Program-made: the position numbers and the translations under genes
Shown: positions 40,585 to 50,391 of the stretch, piece after piece
Numbering within the stretch: the stretch's first letter is position 1
Layout of the letters: each line of letters begins with the position of its first letter
Notes under the pieces: model-generated
Databases searched by the model: none
The model's input: the letters and a program-made list of their open reading frames with translations, nothing else
What the model was told of the DNA's origin: nothing
Assembly (NCBI GenBank): GCA_022711595.1
Contig: JAKLET010000027.1
Coordinates: 1-52,133, forward strand
Origin: Deltaproteobacteria bacterium
GTDB taxonomy: Bacteria; Desulfobacterota; Syntrophorhabdia; Syntrophorhabdales; Syntrophorhabdaceae
Direction: 5' to 3'
Length of the DNA stretch: 52,133 nucleotides

Positions 40585-43500
40585 CTATTCATTCCGTGCC
40601 AGGGACATGAGTTCCCTGATCTTTTGAAGCAGATCATGAGGTGAGAGAGGTTTGGAAAGAAAGCTGACATCTTTGTCTCGCAGGCCTTTTTCGAGCACGA
40701 CGTCTCTTGTGTAGCCGCTTGTGAAGATGGTCTTCACATCGGGTTTTATAGCTTTTATAGCTTCAAAGACCTCTTTTCCGTTTAGTTTGGGCATGACAAC
40801 GTCGACTATGATGAGATCGATGCTCTCCCGGTTCGCAATAAATGAATCTATCGCTTCCTGACCATCGCACGCCTCGATGACACTGTAGCCTGTCCTTTTA
40901 AGCACGTTGCTGGCAAGACGCCTGACATCAGGATTGTCTTCGGCAATAAGTATCGTTCCCGATGCGTCCCTGATCACCGGGGTCTCTTTTTTTTCCTTTT
41001 CGGCCTTCCCGTCAACGGTGGGCAGGTAGATATGGAACGTGGTCCCCCCCCGGGGTTCGGAATAGACGGTTATAAAACCATTATGCTGCTTTATGATCCC
41101 GTAGACGATAGACAGGCCGAGCCCGGTCCCCTTGCCGACCTCTTTCGTGGTAAAAAAGGGTTCAAAGATGTGTTCCCGTGTTGCAGCATCAATACCCACA
41201 CCGGAATCGGAAACGGAGATCATCACATACCTTGATGTTTTTCCGTTTCCCCGGACATCGAAGCCGCTGCCGTCGAGGTTGATGCATCTGGCTTCAATGG
41301 AGAGTGTTCCTCCTGCCGGCATTGCGTCACGTGCGTTTGTGGCCAGATTTATGAGGACCTGGTTGATCTGGGTGATGTCCGCGAGAACGACAATATTCTG
41401 CAGCGCGGGGGATATTTTCAGATCTATATCTTCAGACAGGAGACGTTTTAGAAGCTTTTCAACGCCGGATATGATGTCATTGATGTTGTGGTGCCTTAAG
41501 GTTATCGCCTGTTTCCTGCTGAAGGCGAGGAGGCTCTGCGTCAGGTTTGCCGCCTTTTCGGATGAATATAGTATCTGCTCCACATATTCCCTGAGCGGAT
41601 CATCTTCCGGCATTTCCATTTCCAGAAGGTTTCCGTAACCGATGAGGGCCGTCAGGATATTGTTGAAGTCGTGGGCCACGCCTCCGGCGAGCTGTCCGAT
41701 GGCCTCCATCTTCTGTGATTGGAGAAGCTGCATCTGCAGCCTTTCCTTTTCCTCATCGGCGCGCTTTCTTTCGCTGATGTTATGGGCGAAGGCGAATATA
41801 TATTCGTTCCCGCTGTATTCCATGTAATTAAGATTGAGCTCAACGGGAAATTTGGAGCCGTCTTTTCGCTTGTGCATCGATTCCATTATAATCGAGTGCT
41901 GTTCTTTCAACAGTTTGCCCAGTTCGTCCCAGCGATGGTAGGGAAAGTCCTCGTCCCATGCCTTTACGTTCATGCCAAGGATCTCTTCCTTGGTGTAGCC
42001 AAGGGAGTAACAGGCCGCATTATTGACATGTATGGCATTGCCCGAGGTGCTGAGCCAGAAGGTCGGGATCGATGATTGGTCAACAGAGAAGCGCGTCATT
42101 TTGAGAAGCTCATCGGTCTTTTTTCGCTGGGTGATATCGAAACATATGGAACAGATGTATCCGACACCGTTGAACTCCATATAGTTGCCGTTTATCTCTA
42201 CGGGGCAATCAGAGCCATCCTTTCTTTTCTGGACCGATTCGAAAAGTGTTGTGCCTTTTCTTTTCACCGATTCCCAGTGATTATTCCAGACTGCCTTTGG
42301 AAAATTGGGGTCGATGTCGGATATCGTCAAAGAAAGGAACTCTTCGCTTGTATATCCCAAGCAGCGGCACGCTTCATCGTTGGCGTAGAGTATGCGGGCA
42401 TCCTTGTCCACCCAGAGGATGAGAGCGGCCGCCCGGTCAACGGCAAACTGTGTGAAAAGCAGTTTTTCTTCCGCCTTTTTCCGTTCGCTTATGTCTCTTG
42501 CGAAAGAACAGTTGTATTCCTTGTTGTCGTAGACAAAATAACTGGCCGATACCTCGACCGGATAGATCCTGCCGCTTCTCGTGCGATGGTGTGTTTCAAA
42601 GACCATTGCACCCGCCTCTCTCTTTTTTTCCCAGTGTTCAAGCCATTTTTCCATGGTGAAGTCTGGGTCTATATCGAGAATGGTCATTGAAGACAGCTCT
42701 TCCGGAGAATAGCCGGTTATCCTGCTCGCGGCGTCGTTGGCGAAGACGATCCTTGCATCCCTGTCAAGCCAGAATATGCAATCCAGGGCATGATCGACGG
42801 CCGATTGAGTGAACTGAAGGCGCTCATGCGTCCTTTTTTGCTCGGTGATATCTATGACATTGATAATGCGGTGTTTCTTTCCGGGAAAATCGATGGTGTG
42901 GCCCGTCACTTCCACGATGGTCACGGTGCCGTCCTTTTTCCTGTGGCGCCAGGTTTCTCCAGGCGCATGGGCCGCAGGGTCGGCGAGATATTCCAGGAGT
43001 CTCGGCAACTCTTCCGGAAGAAGGATCTCTTTGAGAGTCATGGAAAGAAGCTCCTTACGGCTGTAACCGTAATGATCGGCGGCGGCATCGTTGACATCCA
43101 GGATCCCGAGGGTTTCCAGGTCATACAGGATACAGGGGAAGGGATTGCTGCTGAACATTTGACGATAGCGAAGCTCGCTCAGCCTGAGTTCTTCTTCCAC
43201 GCGTTCGAGCTCTGCTATGTTCTGTGTTTTGCGGATGTTCTCTATTGCGAGATGAGATAACTGTTCGGCTATTAACGAGGCGGTGACGCATATCTTTTCA
43301 AATCTTTTCCTTGTTACGCGGGGGATCCCCTCAAGGGCGCGGCGGTATTCTTCGCGGTCTATGCCCATTTTCACCGTCGCGCCGAGGATGGTTTCCATAT
43401 CCGCTCCCTCATCGACAACCTGTCCGACGATCCAGTTCGCGATGCGCTCATTACCGGCGTTTATGGCTACCGAGCCATAAAGGAGGCCGCATCCGGAGCA

Positions 43501-43854
43501 TTGTTCGATCCGGGGATTCTCATTGATGACCTGGGGGCCGACGATCGAAGGGTACATGCAATTAATGAATGTCAGACCGTCGAGCCTTGGGATCGAGTTG
43601 AGACGTTCACTAAAGCCTGCAGGGCGCGTGACGGCATTGCCGGCGTTGTCGGTGATGACCGTTGCGACCCCCATGGCTTCGGCAAAACTGTCCTGGAGCG
43701 CCTGTATCTCGGAAAGATCGAAAAGGTTGGCAAGACCGATCCTGCAAGTGTCTGCCGCCGGCTTCGGGGATCCGGCCCTTAATGGGGAGGGATCGTTCTT
43801 TATACCCCCGGGGATCCTGGCAGATCTTTGCTTGATCTTGGGCTTGTTTTCCAT
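40585..43854 (-). CDS. PocR-PAS hybrid sensor histidine kinase with receiver
   Basis: A 1089-residue soluble kinase. The N-terminal region (about 40-205) is a PocR sensory domain with cysteines C99, C119 and C122 in the pattern INCM...QCSGCGL. Four PAS segments follow (about 225-340, 345-460, 465-580, 585-700). The HisKA acceptor is H728 in [11 protein letters not shown], the HATPase has NLATNARDA and [12 protein letters not shown], and the C-terminal receiver has D1018 in [12 protein letters not shown]. PocR domains bind small metabolites such as diols or hydrocarbon derivatives. The gene follows rnr on the same strand. Its start codon is inside a long inverted repeat (43852-43920), a possible translational or transcriptional control site. 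No response regulator with an output domain is adjacent. Confidence 0.93.
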   Translation of the reverse strand: MENKPKIKQRSARIPGGIKNDPSPLRAGSPKPAADTCRIGLANLFDLSEIQALQDSFAEAMGVATVITDNAGNAVTRPAGFSERLNSIPRLDGLTFINCMYPSIVGPQVINENPRIEQCSGCGLLYGSVAINAGNERIANWIVGQVVDEGADMETILGATVKMGIDREEYRRALEGIPRVTRKRFEKICVTASLIAEQLSHLAIENIRKTQNIAELERVEEELRLSELRYRQMFSSNPFPCILYDLETLGILDVNDAAADHYGYSRKELLSMTLKEILLPEELPRLLEYLADPAAHAPGETWRHRKKDGTVTIVEVTGHTIDFPGKKHRIINVIDITEQKRTHERLQFTQSAVDHALDCIFWLDRDARIVFANDAASRITGYSPEELSSMTILDIDPDFTMEKWLEHWEKKREAGAMVFETHHRTRSGRIYPVEVSASYFVYDNKEYNCSFARDISERKKAEEKLLFTQFAVDRAAALILWVDKDARILYANDEACRCLGYTSEEFLSLTISDIDPNFPKAVWNNHWESVKRKGTTLFESVQKRKDGSDCPVEINGNYMEFNGVGYICSICFDITQRKKTDELLKMTRFSVDQSSIPTFWLSTSGNAIHVNNAACYSLGYTKEEILGMNVKAWDEDFPYHRWDELGKLLKEQHSIIMESMHKRKDGSKFPVELNLNYMEYSGNEYIFAFAHNISERKRADEEKERLQMQLLQSQKMEAIGQLAGGVAHDFNNILTALIGYGNLLEMEMPEDDPLREYVEQILYSSEKAANLTQSLLAFSRKQAITLRHHNINDIISGVEKLLKRLLSEDIDLKISPALQNIVVLADITQINQVLINLATNARDAMPAGGTLSIEARCINLDGSGFDVRGNGKTSRYVMISVSDSGVGIDAATREHIFEPFFTTKEVGKGTGLGLSIVYGIIKQHNGFITVYSEPRGGTTFHIYLPTVDGKAEKEKKETPVIRDASGTILIAEDNPDVRRLASNVLKRTGYSVIEACDGQEAIDSFIANRESIDLIIVDVVMPKLNGKEVFEAIKAIKPDVKTIFTSGYTRDVVLEKGLRDKDVSFLSKPLSPHDLLQKIRELMSLARNE

Positions 43855-43920
43855 GAAAAGGTCTTCTGTATATTTATTTTATCATCAAAACACCTGTTTT
43901 GATTAAGACCTTTTTTCATG
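43852..43920 (-). promoter_or_regulatory. Nested inverted repeat covering the start codon of the PocR kinase
   Basis: On the minus strand, CATGAAAAAAGGTCTT (43905-43920) is complementary, with a 2-nt bulge, to AAGACCTTTTCATG (43852-43865), whose ATG is the kinase start codon. Between the arms lies a 20-bp palindrome ATCAAAACA-CC-TGTTTTGAT (43884-43903, plus-strand reading). It could fold in mRNA and hide the start, or be a protein-binding operator. Confidence 0.65.
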
Positions 43921-43937
43921 TCCGTGTGAAAATGCAT

Positions 43938-46046
43938 TTACGCAAGCTCGAAATGAAGCCTCTTGGATTCTACATCAGACAGGACCACCTTTATTTTTGC
44001 GGCGTCACCGATGCGATAGCTTTTTTTGGTCCGTCTTCCGATGATCCTGAAGCGCTCTTCCTGGTAGTGGTAGTAATCGTCTTCCAGGCTTGACAGCAAT
44101 ACAAGGCCTTCGACAAATACATCGGTAAGCTCCACAAAAAAACCGAAGGACGTGACATGAGAGATAACACCGTCAAAGATCTCTCCTACCTTGTCTTTCA
44201 TGTAAAGGATGCGTATGCGGTCTTCAAGTTCGCGCTCCGCCTCCATGATGAGACGTTCACGTTCGGACAGGTGATTGGCCATTGCTGCAAGCTCTTCTTC
44301 GCTATAAGCGGGTCCGTTGCCGGAGAGGATCCCTTTCAATACCCTGTGGCATACAAGGTCGGGGTAGCGCCTGATAGGCGAGGTGAAGTGGAGATAACTT
44401 TCAGACGAGAGGCCGTAATGTCCGCGGTTGCGCGCAAAATACCTGGCCTGTTTCATGGAGCGCAAGAGGACCCTGTTGACGATGAACTCATAATTCGTGC
44501 CGCTCACATTACCAAGGACTTCCTGGAGGGCCCTCGGAGACCCGGTCTTTTTATATCCCACACCGAGTCCCTGGAGGAGCCTTTCGAAATCCTTGAGCTT
44601 TTCCTTTTCAGGCGGCTCGTGTATCCTGAAGAGGGCAGGAATGTTTTTGGAAACGAAAAGATTTGCCACGGATTCATTTGCCGCTATCATGAACTCCTCG
44701 ATGATACGGTGCGAAAAAAGGCGCCGGGCACGGAGGATGCTTTTCACGCCCCCCTTTATATCGAGGATGACCTCGGGTTCGGGAAGATCGAAATCGATGC
44801 TCCCTCTTTCTTCGCGGGCTTTGCTGATAAGTCCGGCAAGCTCTGCCATGTCTGTAAGCCCGCCAAGTACGGCGTCAAGTTTTTTGCGAGCCCTTTTGTC
44901 ATTTTCGATGACGGCTTTTTCGACTGCGCTGTATGTGAGGCGCATCGCGCTGCGGATAACGCAGGGATGGAATGATGAACCGGTGATCATGCCCCTCGAG
45001 TTGAAGCGCAGTTTTGCGGTGACGGTAAGACGGTCTTCGAGGGGATTGAGGCTGCAAATGCCCGTTGAGAGCACCTTTGGCAGCATGGGAATGGCCCTGT
45101 CGGGAAAATAGACGCTTGTTCCGCGTTTGAAGGCTTCCCTGTCAAGGGATGACCCTTTATGGACATAATGGGAAACATCGGCAATGGCGACATAAAGGAT
45201 GAATCCGTCCTTCGTGCGCTCTACACAGACGGCGTCATCGAAATCCTTCGCGTGTTCGCCATCTATGGTGACGAATTTCAGGTCCCTGAGATCAGTTCTT
45301 CCGGTAAGGCCGGTCCTGGCGGCGGCGGCGCGCGAATCTTCTTCGGCGGCCCTGGTGAAACGCCGGGGCAGTGAATGTTTGTATTCGATGAACTTTCCAA
45401 TGGAGGAAACGCTGGTGAGATCACCCAGGACCTTCGAGATCCTGCACTGCGGTTCAACCTTTTCACCGGGAAAGGCGGTCACTTCAGCGACAACAAGGCG
45501 GCCGCTGCTTATGTCGGTATTGACCGTTCCTTTTACACAATATTCTATGTTATATCTTGCATCTTCAGGCAATATATAAAGATTATTATTATAAAATTTT
45601 GTGAAACCTATGATAATATTAGATTTTCTTTCATTTATCCTGATTATTTTTCCTTCAGGTTTACCTCTGAAGTATCGATCGAGCCTGACGGTCACACGGT
45701 CGCCATGTACAGCGCTGCCCATATTGCGGGAGGACACGAATATGTCCTTGCCTCCTTCGGAGTCCGGGATGACAAAACCGTTGCCGCTTCGGGTGCACCA
45801 GAGCGTTCCCGTGATCAGGTTCATCTCTTTCGTTATTCCGAAACGTTTGTTCCTGAGTTGTGTAACGCGGCCTTTTTCCACAAGGCTGCCAAGGAGCCTT
45901 TTCAGGTCCTTTCTGATCGACCTGCCGGGAGCGAAGACGTTCTCGAGCTCATCAAAACCGACGGGGCGCCTGGCGCCCAGAAGGACCTTCAGGAGATGTT
46001 CTTCGGTCAGCTGAGGAGAGGCTTCTTTTTTCTTTCTTTTTTTCAT
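43938..46046 (-). CDS. rnr: Ribonuclease R
   Basis: A 702-residue 3'-5' exoribonuclease of the RNB family. It has an N-terminal winged-helix segment (about 10-75), OB/cold-shock domains, then the RNB domain with the metal-binding GEHAKDFDDAVCVER and YVAIADVSHYV, and later SPIRRYPDLVCHRVL. The C-terminal S1 domain begins near FDGVISHVTSFGFFVEL (about 620-700). It degrades structured RNA and takes part in rRNA quality control. The lysine-rich C-terminal tail of E. coli RNase R is missing. A good promoter lies at 46078-46106, and AAAGG precedes the ATG by 11 nt. It is divergent from the kor operon. Confidence 0.95.
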   Translation of the reverse strand: MKKRKKKEASPQLTEEHLLKVLLGARRPVGFDELENVFAPGRSIRKDLKRLLGSLVEKGRVTQLRNKRFGITKEMNLITGTLWCTRSGNGFVIPDSEGGKDIFVSSRNMGSAVHGDRVTVRLDRYFRGKPEGKIIRINERKSNIIIGFTKFYNNNLYILPEDARYNIEYCVKGTVNTDISSGRLVVAEVTAFPGEKVEPQCRISKVLGDLTSVSSIGKFIEYKHSLPRRFTRAAEEDSRAAAARTGLTGRTDLRDLKFVTIDGEHAKDFDDAVCVERTKDGFILYVAIADVSHYVHKGSSLDREAFKRGTSVYFPDRAIPMLPKVLSTGICSLNPLEDRLTVTAKLRFNSRGMITGSSFHPCVIRSAMRLTYSAVEKAVIENDKRARKKLDAVLGGLTDMAELAGLISKAREERGSIDFDLPEPEVILDIKGGVKSILRARRLFSHRIIEEFMIAANESVANLFVSKNIPALFRIHEPPEKEKLKDFERLLQGLGVGYKKTGSPRALQEVLGNVSGTNYEFIVNRVLLRSMKQARYFARNRGHYGLSSESYLHFTSPIRRYPDLVCHRVLKGILSGNGPAYSEEELAAMANHLSERERLIMEAERELEDRIRILYMKDKVGEIFDGVISHVTSFGFFVELTDVFVEGLVLLSSLEDDYYHYQEERFRIIGRRTKKSYRIGDAAKIKVVLSDVESKRLHFELA

Positions 46047-46077
46047 TATTATATGTGCCTTTCAATTGCGTAACACG

Positions 46078-46106
46078 TTTATACCACGTTTGCCCCATCC
46101 TTCCAA
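46078..46106 (-). promoter_or_regulatory. Predicted promoter of rnr
   Basis: Minus-strand TTGGAA (46101-46106), 17-bp spacer, TATAAA (46078-46083), about 31 bp before the ATG. Confidence 0.55.
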
Positions 46107-46126
46107 CCTTTTAGGTGAGACTCCAG

Positions 46127-46155
46127 TTGATATTTCCAATATGCCATTCTATAAT
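46127..46155 (+). promoter_or_regulatory. Predicted promoter of the kor operon
   Basis: TTGATA (46127-46132), 17-bp spacer, perfect TATAAT (46150-46155). The start would be near 46162, which excludes the ATGs at 46066 and 46141 and supports the one at 46174, with a leader of about 12 nt and no ribosome site. Confidence 0.7.
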
Positions 46156-46173
46156 GGTGTTTTGGATAAAGCC

Positions 46174-47889
46174 ATGGATTACACCATAAAGATAGGAGGA
46201 CAGGCCGGGCAGGGGATACAGACCATAGGCGATGTACTCGCAAAGGTGTTTTCCCGCTCGGGTTACCATGTCTTTACAGATCAGGACTATGAATCAAGGG
46301 TCCGTGGAGGGCACAATTTTTACCGGATACGGCTCTCCGATACACATGTTTACGCCCCCAGGGCGTCTGTGGACATACTTGCGGCCTTCGACAGGGAGTC
46401 GATAGCAGATTACGGGAAGGAACTTGCCGGCAGCGGTATCATCGTTTACGATTCATCAATGCTGGGTGAGAGATACGAGGGCCCGCAGATGCTTGATGTG
46501 CCATTTACCGCTCTTGCCGCGGAGTCGGGCGCAGGCAGGATCGCAGCCAATACCGTTGCCATCGGTGCCATTCTCGGAATGCTCGGTTTTCCGCTGGAGC
46601 CACTTTTTGATATCCTCAAGGATGGCCTGAAAAGAAAAGACAATGAGACGCTGGAGAACAACAGGAAGGCGGCAGGCGCGGGTTACGAATACTCGGTGCA
46701 AAATTGTACACGCTGCGAGTTTGAGGCCCTCTCTGCGGGCGAGCCGAAGATGCTCGTTGGCGGTAACGAGGCCATAGGTTTCGGCGCCGTTGCGGCGGGA
46801 TGCAAGTTCTACGCTGCATATCCTATGACACCTTCCACGGGGATCATGCTTTTTGTCGCAGGGAAGGCGAAAGATTACGGGATAATAGTTGAGCAGGCGG
46901 AAGATGAGATAGCGGCCATAAATATGGCGCTGGGGGCCTCCTTCGCAGGTGTTCCGTCGATGACTGGAACATCAGGCGGAGGTTTTGCCCTGATGACGGA
47001 GGGACTTTCCCTTGCGGCCATGACCGAGACCCCTATAGTTGTAGCATTGGCCCAGAGACCGGGCCCGGCAACAGGACTGCCTACGCGGACAGAACAGGGC
47101 GATCTCATGATGGTGCTCCATGCGGGACACGGTGAATTCCCCCGGGTTATCTTTGCGCCCGGAGATCCCGGGCAGGCAGTACGGCTGACAGCAAAGGCCT
47201 TCAATATGGCCCTGAAATACCAGATACCCGCATTTGTTCTGACGGACCAGTACCTTGCCGATACCCGGTGGACACTGGATTCGATACAGATCGAAGGCCT
47301 CACGGTACCCAACTACCGTGCCGGAAACGAAAGACTTGATACAATGGAACAATACAAGAGACACGCATTTACGCCCGACGGTGTATCCCTGTTCGGGATG
47401 CCGGGAAAGACAAGGCATCTTGTCGTGACTGACAGTGACGAGCACAATGAAGCAGGTCACCTCATAGAAGATTCCCTGACGAGAAAGAAGATGGTCGAGA
47501 AAAGGCTTTTTCTCAAGCTTGAAGATATCAGGAAGGAGATAGGGCCGCCGATCCTTTTAGGCCATGGATCGCCCGATACGGTCTTGATCTCATGGGGTTC
47601 GACATACGGCGTGGTAAGGGAGGCGATGGAGGCTATGCCGGCCGGCAAAAAGGTCGCCATGCTCCATTTCAGCGAACTCTATCCGCTGCCGGGCAATGAA
47701 AGACTGGATTATCTTGCGCTCTTGAGAGGAGCAGGCCGGACCGTCTGCGTCGAGAACAATGCCACCGGGCAGTTCGCCGGTCTTATGAGAACTGAATGCG
47801 GACACGAGGTGTCGGACTCGGTCCTCAGGTATGACGGCAGGCCTTTCATGGTGGAAGAACTTGTGGAGGAATTGCGTGGAAGGATCTGA
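46174..47889 (+). CDS. korA: 2-oxoacid:ferredoxin oxidoreductase, fused gamma-alpha subunit
   Basis: A 571-residue protein. Residues 1-185 are the gamma domain (IGGQAGQGIQTIG at the start, DYESRVRGGHNFYRIR). From about 200 the alpha/pyrimidine domain begins with GNEAIGFGAVAAGCKFYAAYPMTPSTG, then EDEIAAINMALGAS and TGTSGGGFALMTEGLS. With KorB it oxidises a 2-oxoacid, probably 2-oxoglutarate, to acyl-CoA while reducing ferredoxin, or runs in reverse. No separate ferredoxin-like delta subunit gene is present, as in two-subunit enzymes. It overlaps korB by 14 nt. Substrate preference cannot be proved from the sequence, so the symbol is by family. Confidence 0.9.
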   Translation: MDYTIKIGGQAGQGIQTIGDVLAKVFSRSGYHVFTDQDYESRVRGGHNFYRIRLSDTHVYAPRASVDILAAFDRESIADYGKELAGSGIIVYDSSMLGERYEGPQMLDVPFTALAAESGAGRIAANTVAIGAILGMLGFPLEPLFDILKDGLKRKDNETLENNRKAAGAGYEYSVQNCTRCEFEALSAGEPKMLVGGNEAIGFGAVAAGCKFYAAYPMTPSTGIMLFVAGKAKDYGIIVEQAEDEIAAINMALGASFAGVPSMTGTSGGGFALMTEGLSLAAMTETPIVVALAQRPGPATGLPTRTEQGDLMMVLHAGHGEFPRVIFAPGDPGQAVRLTAKAFNMALKYQIPAFVLTDQYLADTRWTLDSIQIEGLTVPNYRAGNERLDTMEQYKRHAFTPDGVSLFGMPGKTRHLVVTDSDEHNEAGHLIEDSLTRKKMVEKRLFLKLEDIRKEIGPPILLGHGSPDTVLISWGSTYGVVREAMEAMPAGKKVAMLHFSELYPLPGNERLDYLALLRGAGRTVCVENNATGQFAGLMRTECGHEVSDSVLRYDGRPFMVEELVEELRGRI

Positions 47890-48739
47890 AAAATATCAGG
47901 GTGAGGTGCCTGCCTGGTGCCCGGGCTGCGGCAATTTCGCCATCATGCGCGCCTTCAAGGAGGCACTCACCGAGCTTGCCATTGAGCCGGAGAACTTATG
48001 TATTGTGTCTGGTATAGGCCAGGCGGGCAAATTTCCCCATTACATCCGCTGCAATACCTTTAACGGGCTCCACGGCAGGAGCCTGCCTGTCGCGACAGGA
48101 GTGAAACTTGCCAACCACGCGATGCCGGTTATTGCCGTCGGGGGCGATGGAGACATGTACGGCGAAGGAGGAAACCACCTTCTCCACGCCATAAGGCGAA
48201 ATATCGGGATCAAGCTTTTCGTCCATGATAATCAGATCTACGGTCTGACTAAAGGCCAGGCATCACCTACGAGTATGGAAGGCATGGTGACCAAAAACCA
48301 GCCTTTCGGCGTTCTCTCGGGTCAATTCAACCCCATGGCCGTTGCGGTCGCTCTTGATTGCAGTTTTGTTGCCAGGGGGTATGCCGGAGATCATGATCAC
48401 CTGAAAGGCCTCATAAAAGAAGCGATGGGCCACAAAGGTTTTTCCCTTGTAGATATCCTGCAGCCGTGTGTCACATTCAATAAGGTCAACACGTATGAAT
48501 GGTACTCGAAAAGGGTATACCCTGTCGGGCCGGAACATGATCCCGAAAGCAGGACGGCGGCCTTCGCGAAGGCCCTCGAATGGGGGGACAGGATACCCAT
48601 AGGTGTCATATACCGCAACAACCGCCCGTCATTCGAGGAAAGGGTGCCTGTTATAAGCGGCAGCTGCCTTGTCGACCAGGTCCTGGAGGGGCGGTCTTTG
48701 AAGGATAAGCTGACTGCAACATTGAAAGAGTTTTATTGA
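47876..48739 (+). CDS. korB: 2-oxoacid:ferredoxin oxidoreductase, beta subunit
   Basis: A 287-residue TPP-binding subunit. The N-terminal CPGCGNF (about 15-21) supplies cysteines for the 4Fe-4S cluster. The TPP/Mg motif is GGDGDMYGEGGNHLLHA (about 89-105) with HDNQIYGLTKGQASPT after it. The start is GTG (47876-47878), inside the end of korA, with GGAGGA 5 nt upstream; this favours it over the ATG at 47831, which would lie far inside korA. The pair are translationally coupled. The flavin/rubredoxin gene follows 46 bp later and is likely on the same transcript. Confidence 0.93.
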   Translation: MEGSEKYQGEVPAWCPGCGNFAIMRAFKEALTELAIEPENLCIVSGIGQAGKFPHYIRCNTFNGLHGRSLPVATGVKLANHAMPVIAVGGDGDMYGEGGNHLLHAIRRNIGIKLFVHDNQIYGLTKGQASPTSMEGMVTKNQPFGVLSGQFNPMAVAVALDCSFVARGYAGDHDHLKGLIKEAMGHKGFSLVDILQPCVTFNKVNTYEWYSKRVYPVGPEHDPESRTAAFAKALEWGDRIPIGVIYRNNRPSFEERVPVISGSCLVDQVLEGRSLKDKLTATLKEFY

Positions 48740-48785
48740 AAGTTCGCGTTGCCATAAGAATACATGTTAAAAAGGAGGAACAAGG

Positions 48786-49475
48786 ATGAACATGAAGGCA
48801 ATCCAGAAAATCTGTTACGGAGTCTATATCATAAGCTCTAAAATGAACGGAAAGGTCAACGGGCAGATCGCCAATACGGCCTTCCAGATCACATCCGATC
48901 CTCCGACGATGGCGATCAGCATCAACAAGCAGAACCTCACCCATGAGTATATCGCTTCGAGCGGGGTTTTTACCGTATCCATCCTTTCAAAAGATGCACC
49001 CATGACCCTTATCGGCCAGTTCGGCTTCAAGTCCGGAAGGGACATTGACAAGTTCAAGGATATCGGGCACAAAACAGGCGCGACGGGCGCGCCGATCGTA
49101 ACGGAAAGCACCATCGGTTTCCTGGAATGCGAAGTACTGAGTATGACCGATGTGGGAACCCACACGATCTTCATAGGGAAAGTTATAGAATGCGACGTGC
49201 TGAGTGATGCCGAGCCCATGACCTATGCCTATTACCATCAGGTCAAAGGCGGTAAATCCCCCAAGACGGCTCCCACCTATATAAAAGAAGAGCCGCAGGC
49301 GCAAGGGACAGCGCCGGCGCCCAAATATCACTGCAATGTGTGCGGTTATATCTATGATCCCGAAAAAGGTGACCCTGACGGCGGGATCAAACCGGGGACA
49401 ACCTTTGAGGAATTGCCTGATACCTGGGTTTGCCCCATCTGCAACGCGCCAAAGGCTGATTTTTCGAAGGAATGA
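48786..49475 (+). CDS. hrb: Flavin reductase-rubredoxin fusion (high molecular weight rubredoxin)
   Basis: A 229-residue two-domain protein. Residues 1-160 are a flavin-reductase-like FMN-binding domain ([32 protein letters not shown]). After a Pro/Ala linker, residues 179-229 are a rubredoxin with [10 protein letters not shown]...[10 protein letters not shown], two CxxC pairs for one iron. This layout matches Hrb of Moorella thermoacetica, which passes electrons from NADH to flavodiiron proteins that reduce oxygen or NO. No flavodiiron gene is nearby. AAGGAGG precedes the ATG. Being in the kor-purC group suggests protection of the oxygen-sensitive Kor enzyme, an inference from position. Confidence 0.93.
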   Translation: MNMKAIQKICYGVYIISSKMNGKVNGQIANTAFQITSDPPTMAISINKQNLTHEYIASSGVFTVSILSKDAPMTLIGQFGFKSGRDIDKFKDIGHKTGATGAPIVTESTIGFLECEVLSMTDVGTHTIFIGKVIECDVLSDAEPMTYAYYHQVKGGKSPKTAPTYIKEEPQAQGTAPAPKYHCNVCGYIYDPEKGDPDGGIKPGTTFEELPDTWVCPICNAPKADFSKE

Positions 49476-49487
49476 CGGAGGATATTG

Positions 49488-50375
49488 ATGACTGATATTG
49501 TGCGGGAAACGAACTTTGCCGATCTGGGAGGATTAAAGAGGGGGAAAGTGCGTGATGTCTACGATCTTGGCGACAAACTGCTCATAGTGGCGACGGACAG
49601 GCTTTCAGCCTTTGACGTCGTGCTCCCCACCGGTATAGAGGACAAGGGCAAGGTGCTTACCAGGCTCTCCCTTTTCTGGTTCAGGCAGATGAAAGACATC
49701 GTGGCCAACCATATAATCGAAACGGATGCGGCAAAGTATCCGGAGGCGCTGAAGAACTACGCCCCCGTCCTTCAGGACAGGAGCATGCTCGTGAAAAAGG
49801 CGAAGGTGCTGCCTGTAGAATGCGTGGTGAGGGGATACCTTGCCGGATCGGGATGGAATGAGTACAGAAAATCGCAGACCGTTTGCGGCATCAGGCTGCC
49901 CGACGGCCTCATGGAATCGTCAAAGCTTGAAAGACCTGTATTCACACCTTCAACGAAGGCCGAAGAAGGTCACGACCTCAATATCTCATATGAAGAGGCG
50001 GCCGGGATCATAGGCGAGGAATACGCCGCTAAATTGCGCGATACGAGTATAGCCATTTATGAAAAGGCCCGCGATATAGCGCAGGAAAGAGGCATCATTG
50101 TCGCTGACACAAAATTCGAGTTCGGTGTGATCGACGGCGAGGTCATCCTTGTCGACGAAGTGCTTACCCCGGACTCGTCGCGTTTCTGGTCCATGAAAGA
50201 CTACCAGCCGGGCAAGTCCCAAGACAGCTACGACAAACAGATCGTCAGGGACTATCTCAATACCCTTGATTGGGGAAAGACATATCCGGGTCCAGAGCTT
50301 CCACCGGAGGTAGCGAAGAAAACATCGGAGAGGTATAAAGAGATTTACACAATACTCACCGGGGAAGAGTTTTAA
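49488..50375 (+). CDS. purC: Phosphoribosylaminoimidazole-succinocarboxamide synthase
   Basis: A 295-residue SAICAR synthase of the longer bacterial/yeast-like type. Family marks are KRGKVRDVYDLGDKLLIVATDRLSAFDVVLP, VLPVECVVRGYLAGSGW, KAEEGHDLNIS and the late DTKFEFGV...LVDEVLTPDSSRFW. It joins aspartate to CAIR in purine synthesis. The ATG at 49488 is chosen, with ACGGAGGA upstream; the TTG at 49485 is less likely. It begins 12 bp after hrb, is the last gene of that group, and is followed by a strong hairpin terminator. Confidence 0.96.
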   Translation: MTDIVRETNFADLGGLKRGKVRDVYDLGDKLLIVATDRLSAFDVVLPTGIEDKGKVLTRLSLFWFRQMKDIVANHIIETDAAKYPEALKNYAPVLQDRSMLVKKAKVLPVECVVRGYLAGSGWNEYRKSQTVCGIRLPDGLMESSKLERPVFTPSTKAEEGHDLNISYEEAAGIIGEEYAAKLRDTSIAIYEKARDIAQERGIIVADTKFEFGVIDGEVILVDEVLTPDSSRFWSMKDYQPGKSQDSYDKQIVRDYLNTLDWGKTYPGPELPPEVAKKTSERYKEIYTILTGEEF

Positions 50376-50391
50376 AAAAACAGCTTTAAAG

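Noticed and set aside
43800-43919. A 39-residue leader-peptide frame starting in the upstream arm of the PocR kinase inverted repeat
   Set aside because: It has no convincing ribosome site and overlaps the kinase gene out of frame; its open length is within chance.
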